This document shows, piece by piece, positions 1-5,134 of a stretch of DNA of 5,134 nt (its first letter is position 1; each line of letters begins with the position of its first letter). Both the position numbers and the translations under genes were made by a program. The stretch covers positions 1 through 5,134 of the forward strand of contig JAAWDW010000091.1 in assembly GCA_022793975.1 (NCBI GenBank). The letters run 5' to 3'. The notes beneath the pieces are model-generated. The model was not told the origin of the DNA, did not search any database, and was given only the letters and a program-made list of their open reading frames with translations. The DNA comes from Bacillota bacterium (GTDB taxonomy: Bacteria; Bacillota; Clostridia; Peptostreptococcales; Anaerovoracaceae).

Positions 1-513
1 GGTCACAGCCTCGGCTGCAATAAGTCGATTTACTATTATTCGCAGAAAAAGCCCGATATAGAAGGCATTATAATGGCAAGTATGCCGGATATGTTCGCCT
101 ATGAAGATGCAATGGGCGAGGGATACCGAGAGAGCCTGCTTGCAGAGGCAAGAAAAAATATAGCGGCGGGAAATCCGGATAAACTCGTCGAGATCCCCGG
201 CGTTTCTTGGGTACCTATGAGTTCTGCTACGTATGTCAATTGGTACGCAGACGGTAGTGTGCTTGACAATATTCCGGTTGTAAGAAATCCCGAAAAGTGG
301 GAGCAGCTTGCGGAGATAGATGTACCGATTCTTACATTCTCAGGCGGCGATGAAGAGGATATGTATCATCATATGGATTTGATAAAAGAAAAGGCCCTGA
401 AATGTCCGGACTTTGAATATTATACGATAGCCGATACCGATCATTCATATTGGAAAAAAGAGCCAGAAAGCGCACAGATAGTGACGGATTGGGTAGTACG
501 TAAATTCAAATAG
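1..513 (+). CDS. Alpha/beta hydrolase, C-terminal part (5' end outside window)
   Basis: The reading frame is open from the first base to a TAG stop at 511-513 and gives 170 residues. It begins inside the nucleophile elbow: GHSLG, the GxSxG motif of alpha/beta hydrolases, with the probable catalytic serine as visible residue 3. The acid of the triad is probably Asp117, in the ILTFSGGDEED strand-loop, and the histidine is His148 in DTDHSYW near the C terminus. The order Ser-Asp-His and the spacing fit the fold. The segment between (about residues 30-95) would be the cap or lid region. No signal peptide can be judged because the N terminus is missing. The substrate cannot be named; esterase, lipase-like or peptidase-like family members are all possible. 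An ATG at 73 is internal, since the catalytic serine lies upstream of it. A separate promoter follows, so it is probably not co-transcribed with the met-cys genes, although no terminator was seen after it. Confidence 0.82.
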   Translation, partial: GHSLGCNKSIYYYSQKKPDIEGIIMASMPDMFAYEDAMGEGYRESLLAEARKNIAAGNPDKLVEIPGVSWVPMSSATYVNWYADGSVLDNIPVVRNPEKWEQLAEIDVPILTFSGGDEEDMYHHMDLIKEKALKCPDFEYYTIADTDHSYWKKEPESAQIVTDWVVRKFK

Positions 514-600
514 AGGAAATGAGTCGCTTGGCAGAGTCAGGTCTAGAAATTCGCGGCTTTTGAAAACATCCTAAAATACTCTAAAATTTCATAAAACATA
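514..600. other. Intergenic AT-rich spacer, no gene seen
   Basis: The space between the hydrolase stop and the leader promoter holds no convincing gene and no clear intrinsic terminator. It becomes AT-rich from about 560, with a short direct repeat CTAAAAT at two places, which may act as upstream promoter DNA. Confidence 0.5.
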
Positions 601-628
601 TTGACAAATTATGAAAAGCAAATATAAT
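601..628 (+). promoter_or_regulatory. Sigma-A promoter of the met-cys operon leader
   Basis: A perfect -35 box TTGACA (601-606) and a perfect -10 box TATAAT (623-628) are separated by 16 bp, one shorter than the optimum of 17. AT-rich DNA lies just upstream. Transcription would start near 635, giving a leader of roughly 300 nt before metN. The -10 lies inside an AT-only palindrome, AATAT-A-ATATT (621-631), which could be chance in such DNA. No operator of a known sulfur repressor was recognised. Confidence 0.85.
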
Positions 629-699
629 ATTATCAATGGATAAAAATTGCAGTCAGTCAGGATTTGTCCGGCTGTAAACTTGAGGAAAGGGGAAAGCAT

Positions 700-810
700 A
701 TGACATTTAACTCAAATAACATAATGATGAATATGTGTATGGGAATGTGCATGTGTACTTTTACCGACAAGTTTATAAAGCATGACTTAACTGAAGGCGG
801 CTGCGTTTAG
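700..810 (+). CDS. Met/Cys-rich 36-aa leader peptide (putative attenuator ORF)
   Basis: The short ORF ATG 700 to TAG 808-810 is preceded by a good ribosome binding site, AGGAAAGGGG (683-692), 7 nt before the ATG. The peptide has 36 residues, seven of them Met (1, 9, 10, 12, 14, 16, 18) and four Cys (13, 17, 19, 35). The core MNMCMGMCMC lies at residues 9-19 when read from Met9, with Asn11 and Gly15 as spacers. It is followed by the intrinsic terminator at 881-910 and then by the MetNIQ-CysK-CysE genes. Attenuator leader peptides are typically enriched in codons for the amino acid that the operon supplies, and here both Met and Cys are enriched. I infer a role as sensor of charged Met or Cys tRNA. 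The alternative is a small metal- or thiol-binding peptide acting in trans, ending at its own terminator. I do not recognise it as a named family. Confidence 0.72.
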   Translation: MTFNSNNIMMNMCMGMCMCTFTDKFIKHDLTEGGCV

Positions 811-869
811 GTGAGGCAAGGCTCTTTTGGAGTGCTGCCCGACCTATACAGGAATTACCATACATAGGT
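796..869 (+). promoter_or_regulatory. Leader RNA with competing hairpins
   Basis: Several mutually exclusive pairings can be drawn by eye. Hairpin P1 pairs 809-812 with 842-845, 815-818 with 836-839 and 822-824 with 830-832. Hairpin P2 pairs ACCTAT (842-847) perfectly with ATAGGT (864-869), re-using the 3' strand of P1. A further helix pairs GGCGGC (796-801, in the leader ORF) with GCTGCC (834-839) with one G-U. A candidate antiterminator pairs TGCTGC (833-838) with the 5' arm of the terminator (882-888) with A886 bulged. Switching between such pairings is how attenuators work, but no folding energy was computed. Confidence 0.4.
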
Positions 870-880
870 TTGATGATTTG

Positions 881-910
881 AGCAGACAGTTTTCACTGTC
901 TGCTTTTTTT
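881..910 (+). terminator. Intrinsic terminator (attenuator) before metN
   Basis: A perfect 10-bp stem, AGCAGACAGT (881-890) with ACTGTCTGCT (895-904), encloses a TTTC loop and runs directly into seven T residues (904-910). This is a canonical Rho-independent terminator. It lies downstream of the operon promoter and leader ORF and only 23 nt before the metN ATG, so transcription of the structural genes must either read through it or start again after it. No promoter fits into 911-933, which favours controlled read-through. Confidence 0.92.
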
Positions 911-933
911 CGATAATAAGGAGGAAACGGAAT

Positions 934-1932
934 ATGGCTGTTTTGAAACTCGAAGGGCTGACGAAGACCTTTGAGGGAAAGAAAGGAAATGTAAACGCGC
1001 TCAGCGATATAAATATCGAGATTGAAGAAGGAGAAATTTTCGGTATCATCGGTATGAGCGGTGCGGGCAAGAGTACACTGGTCAGGTGTATTAATCTGCT
1101 CGAAAAGCCGACAAGCGGCAGCGTAAAATTCGACGGCAAGGAACTTACGACACTAAAAAAGAAGGAACTTGCAGCAGAGAGAACGAAAATTTCGATGATA
1201 TTTCAGCAGTTCAACTTGCTTATGCAGAGAACAGCTCTCAAAAATGTGTGTTTTCCGCTTGAACTTCAAGGAGTGCCGAAAAAAGAAGCCGAACAGAAAG
1301 CAAAAGAGCTTCTTGAACTGGTCGGGCTTTTAGACAGGGCAGGTTCGTATCCAGTGCAGCTTTCGGGGGGTCAGAAGCAGAGGGTTGCCATAGCAAGGGC
1401 ACTGGCAACAGACCCGAAAGTGCTGCTCTGCGATGAAGCGACAAGCGCACTTGACCCTAAGACCACGAGATCGATACTCGAACTATTGAAAGATATAAAC
1501 AAGAAACTCGGACTCACGATAATTATAATCACGCACGAAATGAGTGTGGTACAAAAAATATGCGGACGTGTAGCTGTGATAGACGGCGGTCATATTGCGG
1601 AATCGGGAATAACATCGGAAATATTTTCAAGGCCTAAGTCGGAAGCAGCAAGAAGGCTCGTATATCCGGACGGGCAGATGGAAGATAAATTCGCAGGAGG
1701 CGATCTCCTGAGACTTGTATTTGACGGTCCGACCTCACAGGAGCCGGTTGTTGCGGATATGATTCTCGAATTTAAAGAAGCTGTGAACATCATATTCGCT
1801 AATATGCAGGAAATAGACGGAATCCCGACCGGGCAGATGGTAATAAGGTTGCCGCAGAACGAAGACACTGCGCGCAGCATGATAAGGTATCTGCAGGGCC
1901 GGAAGATAAAGATTGAGGAGGTGAGAGAGTAA
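934..1932 (+). CDS. metN: Methionine-type ABC importer, ATP-binding protein MetN
   Basis: This 332-residue cytoplasmic ATPase powers the MetNIQ importer. The nucleotide-binding domain shows Walker A GMSGAGKST (40-48), Q-loop around Gln91-Gln92, ABC signature LSGGQ (143-147), Walker B VLLCDEAT (163-170, with Asp167 and catalytic Glu168), D-loop SALD (171-174) and switch His201. Residues from about 258 to the end form the C-terminal regulatory NIL-type domain; in characterised MetN proteins this domain binds methionine and inhibits transport. The full length and this extra domain separate it from amino-acid importers of the GlnQ type. The ATG at 934 is supported by AAGGAGG (918-924) 9 nt upstream. 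The gene starts right after the attenuator terminator, and its TAA stop overlaps the metI ATG. Whether methionine or a cysteine derivative is the main substrate cannot be read from this subunit. Confidence 0.96.
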   Translation: MAVLKLEGLTKTFEGKKGNVNALSDINIEIEEGEIFGIIGMSGAGKSTLVRCINLLEKPTSGSVKFDGKELTTLKKKELAAERTKISMIFQQFNLLMQRTALKNVCFPLELQGVPKKEAEQKAKELLELVGLLDRAGSYPVQLSGGQKQRVAIARALATDPKVLLCDEATSALDPKTTRSILELLKDINKKLGLTIIIITHEMSVVQKICGRVAVIDGGHIAESGITSEIFSRPKSEAARRLVYPDGQMEDKFAGGDLLRLVFDGPTSQEPVVADMILEFKEAVNIIFANMQEIDGIPTGQMVIRLPQNEDTARSMIRYLQGRKIKIEEVRE

Positions 1933-2579
1933 TGGCAGAAATGATAATGGACGGTATACTTGAAACGCTGTATATGACAATAGTTTCGACTATGCTTGCA
2001 TATGTTTTCGGGCTTCCTCTCGGAGTGCTCCTCGTGGTGAGTGATAAAAATGGCATCAAGCCTATGCCTACAATAAATTTTATCATAAGTTTTATTGTAA
2101 ATGTTTTTCGCTCGATACCTTTTCTCATACTGCTCGTGGCGATCATACCGTTTACAAGATTCATTGTAGGAACGATACTTGGCTCAACGGCAACGATTGT
2201 GCCGCTTACCGTAGCTGCAGCGCCGTTTGTGGCAAGATTGGTTGAGACTTCTTTAAACGAAGTGGACAGCGGAGTTGTGGAAGCGGCTGAGTCAATGGGC
2301 GCGGGTACATGGCAGATAATAAGAAAGGTGCTTATACCGGAGGCAAAGCCTTCACTCATAAACAATGCTACGGTAGCAACGATTACAATACTCGGATACT
2401 CTGCAATGGCAGGTTTTACAGGCGGAGGCGGTCTTGGAGATATAGCAACAAGATACGGACTTTATAAGTTTGATACGGGAACAATGTGGCTTGTTGTTGT
2501 AATAATTGTAGTAATAGTACAGACAATGCAGGAAATCGGTCTCAGAATATCGAAAGTGACCGACAACAGAATGCGGTAG
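1932..2579 (+). CDS. metI: Methionine-type ABC importer, permease MetI
   Basis: This 215-residue inner-membrane permease forms the channel as a homodimer with MetN bound on the cytoplasmic side. Hydrophobic segments are visible at about residues 13-36, 47-72, 78-103, 142-162 and 184-198, matching the five-helix MetI topology. The family motif FRSIPFLIL lies at 59-67. The coupling loop with the EAA motif starts at 118 (EAAESMGAG) and runs to about 140, ending in IPEAKP; this is where the ATPase docks. GGGGLGD follows at 164-170. The start overlaps the metN stop by one base (TAATG), and AGGAGGTGA (1916-1924) stands 7 nt before the ATG, so translation is probably coupled to metN. Length and motifs are normal for the family. 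Confidence 0.95.
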   Translation: MAEMIMDGILETLYMTIVSTMLAYVFGLPLGVLLVVSDKNGIKPMPTINFIISFIVNVFRSIPFLILLVAIIPFTRFIVGTILGSTATIVPLTVAAAPFVARLVETSLNEVDSGVVEAAESMGAGTWQIIRKVLIPEAKPSLINNATVATITILGYSAMAGFTGGGGLGDIATRYGLYKFDTGTMWLVVVIIVVIVQTMQEIGLRISKVTDNRMR

Positions 2580-2609
2580 TCCTAAAGCCGCGGCTGAGCA
2601 AAAATGAAT

Positions 2610-2633
2610 GCAATCGCCCGAAAACGAGCGTGC
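2610..2633 (+). other. Intercistronic hairpin between metI and metQ
   Basis: The 118-nt gap after metI contains a stem-loop: GCA (2610-2612) with TGC (2631-2633), and CGCCCG (2615-2620) with CGAGCG (2625-2630, one C-A mismatch) around an AAAA loop. A perfect 10-bp palindrome AGCCGCGGCT (2586-2595) lies just upstream. There is no T tract, so this is not an intrinsic terminator. Such stems can stabilise or mark a processing point in a polycistronic mRNA, which would suit a binding protein needed in excess over its permease. The function is inferred. Confidence 0.35.
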
Positions 2634-2665
2634 AGATATAAATAAAATTATATAAATACAAAGTT

Positions 2666-2689
2666 TCGGTTAAAAACCGAGGAAAGAGG
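2666..2689 (+). promoter_or_regulatory. Hairpin next to the metQ ribosome binding site
   Basis: TCGGTT (2666-2671) pairs perfectly with AACCGA (2675-2680) around a 3-nt AAA loop, and the metQ ribosome binding site GGAAAGAGG (2681-2689) follows with no gap. The ATG at 2698 is 8 nt further on. The stem leaves the site single-stranded and may keep it accessible or protect a processed 5' end. Confidence 0.4.
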
Positions 2690-2697
2690 TACAAAAA

Positions 2698-3531
2698 ATG
2701 AAGAAAGTATTAGCATTATTACTCACAGCGCTTCTCGTGCTTGGTATAACAGCTTGTGGAGGCAACGGAGATGAGGAAAATGAAGGCGGAAACGCAGACA
2801 GTCTTACAATCAAAGTGGGAGCATCGCCTGCACCGCATGCAGAAATCCTCGAAAAAGCAAAGGAAATCCTTGCAGAAGACGGTGTCACTCTTGAAATCAC
2901 TGAGTTCCAGGACTATGTGTTTCCTAATGAAGCAGTAAGCAACGGAGAGCTTGAAGCAAACTACTTCCAGCACCTTCCGTATCTTGAGCAGTACAATGAA
3001 GAAAACGATACAGATCTTGTATCAGTAGCTAAAATCCACTATGAGCCATATGGAATTTATGCGGGAAAGACAGCGACGCTCGAAGAACTCCAGGACGGAG
3101 CTAAGGTAGCAGTTCCTAATGATGCTACAAACGAAGCAAGAGCCCTTCTTCTTCTTGAACAGGAAGGTCTGATCACGCTTAAGGAAGGCGTTGGTATAGG
3201 CGCAACTGCGCTCGATATCGTTGATAATCCGAAGAATCTTGAAATTGTAGAACTTGAAGCAGCATTTATTCCGAGATCGCTCCAGGATGTTGATATCGCG
3301 GTAATCAACGGCAACTATGCTATCGAAGCCGGACTCAATGCAAGCAAGGATGCACTCGCAACAGAGGCTGCTGACTCTGTGGGAGCAGATACTTTTGCAA
3401 ATATTATCTGTGTAAAGGCGGGAAATGAAGAAAATGAAGGCGTAAAGAAACTCATCGAAGTACTTACAAGTGAAGAGATCAAAACATTCATCAACGACAA
3501 ATATGAAGGAGCTGTAGTTCCTGTTTTCTAA
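2698..3531 (+). CDS. metQ: Methionine-type substrate-binding lipoprotein MetQ
   Basis: This 277-residue lipoprotein captures the substrate outside the membrane and delivers it to MetI. Residues 1-19 are a lipoprotein signal peptide: MKK, a Leu/Ala-rich core, then lipobox ITAC with lipidated Cys20. A Gly/Asn/Glu-rich flexible linker (21-34) follows, then the NlpA/MetQ-family domain. Family hallmarks are GASPAPH (41-47), YFQHLPYL (89-96), VPNDATNEARAL (139-150) and INGNYA (203-208), which line the ligand cleft in known members. The family includes binders of L-Met, D-Met, Met-containing peptides and probably other sulfur compounds, so exact ligand assignment remains open. Position after metNI and before cysK ties it to sulfur amino-acid supply. 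The ATG is fixed by the signal peptide and by GGAAAGAGG 8 nt upstream. Confidence 0.94.
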   Translation: MKKVLALLLTALLVLGITACGGNGDEENEGGNADSLTIKVGASPAPHAEILEKAKEILAEDGVTLEITEFQDYVFPNEAVSNGELEANYFQHLPYLEQYNEENDTDLVSVAKIHYEPYGIYAGKTATLEELQDGAKVAVPNDATNEARALLLLEQEGLITLKEGVGIGATALDIVDNPKNLEIVELEAAFIPRSLQDVDIAVINGNYAIEAGLNASKDALATEAADSVGADTFANIICVKAGNEENEGVKKLIEVLTSEEIKTFINDKYEGAVVPVF

Positions 3532-3553
3532 GCCTTGAAAAAAGGAGAGAAAA

Positions 3554-4480
3554 ATGACTGATATTAAAAATAGCATAACAGAACTCATCGGCAGGACTCC
3601 GATGGTGAGATTAAATAATATCGAAAGAAAATATGCGGCCTGCGCAAAGATTACGGCAAAGCTTGAATCTTTTAATCCGGGCGGCAGTGCAAAAGACAGA
3701 GTCGCTCTCAATATGATTGAGAAAGCCGAAAGAGAAGGAACACTCAAAAAAGGCGCGACCATAATAGAGCCGACAAGCGGCAATACCGGTATCGGTATTG
3801 CTCTTGTTGCCGCAGCGCGCGGATACAAAGCTGTAATTATTATGCCTGATACTATGAGTGTTGAGAGAATAAAGCTCACAAAAGCTTATGGGGCGGAAGT
3901 GCTCCTGACAGACGGTAAGCTTGGTATGGCAGGGGCGGTTGAGAGAGCTGAAGAACTGGCGGCGGCAACTCCGGGCGCGATTATCGCGGGACAGTTTGTC
4001 AATCCGGCAAATCCTGAGGCGCATTATCTTACAACAGGTCCCGAAATCTGGGAACAGACGGGTGGAAATATTGACATATTTATAGCAGGAGTAGGTACAG
4101 GCGGAACTCTTTCCGGTACAGGAAAGTTCCTTAAAGAGAAAAAGCCTGAAGTAAAAGTAATAGCTATGGAGCCTTATGATTCACCGCTTTTGTCACAGGG
4201 AAAAGCCGGCCCGCATAAACTGCAGGGTATCGGAGCAAATTTTATTCCCGATACTCTTGATGTGAATATTTTCGACGAGATTATCACGATTACAACAGAA
4301 GAAGCCTTTGAATTTATGAAGGCGATAGCCGCGGAAGAGGGTATTTTTGTGGGAATTTCCAGCGGAGCCGCACTTGCTGCGGCAGTTAAAACTGCGAAAA
4401 AACCGGAGAATACCGGAAAAGATATAGTTGTAGTACTTGTTGACACGGGCGAACGCTATTTGTCCGTACTGGAGGGTTAA
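3554..4480 (+). CDS. cysK: Cysteine synthase (O-acetylserine sulfhydrylase) CysK
   Basis: This 308-residue cytoplasmic PLP enzyme makes cysteine and acetate from O-acetylserine and sulfide. Lys47 in NPGGSAKDR is the residue expected to form the PLP Schiff base. TSGNTG (74-79) is the substrate-binding loop, GTGGTLSG (181-188) holds the PLP phosphate, and Ser270 in GISSGAA (267-273) sits at the PLP ring nitrogen. HKLQGIGANFIPD (221-233) matches the conserved family segment, and DTGERYLS (297-304) gives the usual C terminus. Full length and all key residues are present, and there is no C-terminal CBS extension as in cystathionine beta-synthase. AGGAGA (3543-3548) lies 5 nt before the ATG, 22 nt after metQ. 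The next gene encodes its partner serine acetyltransferase, with which CysK commonly forms the cysteine synthase complex. Confidence 0.95.
   Translation: MTDIKNSITELIGRTPMVRLNNIERKYAACAKITAKLESFNPGGSAKDRVALNMIEKAEREGTLKKGATIIEPTSGNTGIGIALVAAARGYKAVIIMPDTMSVERIKLTKAYGAEVLLTDGKLGMAGAVERAEELAAATPGAIIAGQFVNPANPEAHYLTTGPEIWEQTGGNIDIFIAGVGTGGTLSGTGKFLKEKKPEVKVIAMEPYDSPLLSQGKAGPHKLQGIGANFIPDTLDVNIFDEIITITTEEAFEFMKAIAAEEGIFVGISSGAALAAAVKTAKKPENTGKDIVVVLVDTGERYLSVLEG
4471..4476 (+). promoter_or_regulatory. Serine acetyltransferase RBS inside the end of cysK
   Basis: GGAGGG lies in the last codons of cysK, 10 nt before the ATG at 4487. It supports that start and suggests translational coupling of the two enzymes. 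Confidence 0.6.
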
Positions 4481-4486
4481 GCAGGC

Positions 4487-5134
4487 ATGGAAAACGACTT
4501 TAAAAGCAATCTGCCGCGTTATATAGACAGCCTTATAGAAAGCTATCATGAAAACCCGATATCGGAAAAAACGACTCTCAATCTCCCCGACAAAAACGAA
4601 GTAATAGAGATTATAAACGACTTTGAAATGCTGCTTTTTCCGCAGTATTCGGGTAATAAAAAGATGGATGAGGCAACGGAAAAATATATTATCGGCAATA
4701 TGATGCAGATGGTGTACCAAAAGCTGAAAAAGCAACTTAAGCTGGCATTTTTATATGAGTACGACAGAAAAAATCAAAAGCTTATGCACAGCGCGGATGA
4801 AAGAGCGGAGAGTGTATGCACGGAGTTCTTTGAGCAGCTGTCGGAGATATACAGATATCTTTCAATGGACGTTCAGGCGGCTTTTGACGGAGACCCTGCG
4901 GCGGAAAGCAAAGATCAGATCGTATTTTCATATCCCTGCATAACGGCAATCAGCGTACACAGAATAGCGCATGTATTCTATAAACTCGGTGTGCCGATTA
5001 TACCGCGAATAATGTCTGAGTATGCGCACAGCAAAACAGGTATAGATATTCATCCGGGCGCGACTATAGGCAAGTATTTCTTTATCGACCACGGTACGGG
5101 TGTTGTGATTGGTGAAACAACTGTAATCGGTGAC
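4487..5134 (+). CDS. cysE: Serine O-acetyltransferase (CysE/EpsC type), 3' end outside window
   Basis: The frame from ATG 4487 is open for 216 codons to the window edge with no stop. The enzyme acetylates serine with acetyl-CoA to give O-acetylserine, the substrate of the adjacent CysK. The first about 150 residues are an acidic, mostly helical N-terminal region, longer than in many short Firmicutes CysE proteins and like the EpsC-type enzymes of Clostridia and Bacteroidetes. FSYPCITAISVHRIAH (147-162) is the conserved alpha-helical core. The left-handed beta-helix of hexapeptide repeats begins near 184 with TGIDIHPGATIG and IDHGTGVVIGET. Asp187 and His202 correspond to the catalytic Asp and His of E. 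coli CysE (Asp143, His158). The missing part should hold the rest of the beta-helix and the C-terminal tail that docks into CysK. It starts 6 nt after the cysK stop, so it belongs to the same operon. Confidence 0.92.
   Translation, partial: MENDFKSNLPRYIDSLIESYHENPISEKTTLNLPDKNEVIEIINDFEMLLFPQYSGNKKMDEATEKYIIGNMMQMVYQKLKKQLKLAFLYEYDRKNQKLMHSADERAESVCTEFFEQLSEIYRYLSMDVQAAFDGDPAAESKDQIVFSYPCITAISVHRIAHVFYKLGVPIIPRIMSEYAHSKTGIDIHPGATIGKYFFIDHGTGVVIGETTVIGD

Noticed and set aside
519..563. 14-codon ORF just after the hydrolase, with GAGG upstream
   Set aside because: It is too short, has no notable composition, and lies upstream of the promoter at 601-628, so it is not part of the leader.
635..930. 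SAM riboswitch or T-box in the metN leader
   Set aside because: These are the usual controls of Met/Cys genes in Firmicutes, but neither the conserved SAM-I core nor the T-box sequence around AGGGTGGNACCGCG was found. A covariance-model search would settle it.
1799..2365. 188-codon open frame on the minus strand
   Set aside because: It is antisense to metN and metI and is Ser/Thr/Ile-rich as expected for a mirror of a membrane protein gene.
2610..2633. Intrinsic terminator after metI
   Set aside because: The stem has a mismatch and is followed by GCAGATATA rather than a T tract.
3022..3879. 285-codon open frame on the minus strand
   Set aside because: It lies antisense across metQ and cysK, both with full family motifs. 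Its Cys/Ser/Phe-rich translation resembles no family and it has no ribosome binding site that I can see.
4193..4735. 180-codon open frame on the minus strand
   Set aside because: It is antisense to the end of cysK and the start of the serine acetyltransferase gene, both of which are clearly coding on the plus strand.
4755..4943. 62-codon open frame on the plus strand
   Set aside because: It lies in a different frame inside the serine acetyltransferase gene, whose frame is open through this region and carries the family residues.

Overview
This window reads as a sulfur amino-acid operon from a Gram-positive anaerobe of the Clostridia. The evidence is strong AGGAGG-type ribosome binding sites, a lipoprotein-type MetQ, a Clostridia-style long serine acetyltransferase, moderately AT-rich DNA with many ATA and AGA codons, and a consensus sigma-A promoter. 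A group such as the Eubacteriales or Family XIII is plausible, but the genus cannot be fixed from the sequence. All genes lie on the + strand.

Layout. Positions 1-513 hold the C-terminal 170 codons of an alpha/beta hydrolase cut by the left edge. Positions 514-933 contain no large gene but are a structured leader: a sigma-A promoter (601-628), a 36-codon ORF very rich in Met and Cys (700-810), alternative RNA pairings (796-869), and a textbook intrinsic terminator (881-910) just 23 nt before the next start codon. Then follow metN (934-1932), metI (1932-2579), metQ (2698-3531), cysK (3554-4480) and the 5' 216 codons of a serine acetyltransferase (cysE/epsC type, 4487 to the right edge). The last gene is open at the window end and has no stop here.

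How it works together. MetNIQ is an ABC importer of the methionine-uptake family. Serine acetyltransferase makes O-acetylserine from serine and acetyl-CoA, and CysK condenses it with sulfide to give cysteine. The cluster therefore joins import of a sulfur amino acid to de novo cysteine synthesis. The spacings are tight (1-nt overlap metN/metI, 22 nt metQ/cysK, 6 nt cysK/cysE), which suggests one transcript with a structured 118-nt gap between metI and metQ.

The most interesting item is the leader. A short translated ORF with seven Met and four Cys codons, followed by a terminator, upstream of a Met/Cys operon is the arrangement expected for ribosome-mediated attenuation. No SAM riboswitch or T-box was recognised. 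The regulatory role is an inference; the promoter, ORF and terminator are directly visible.
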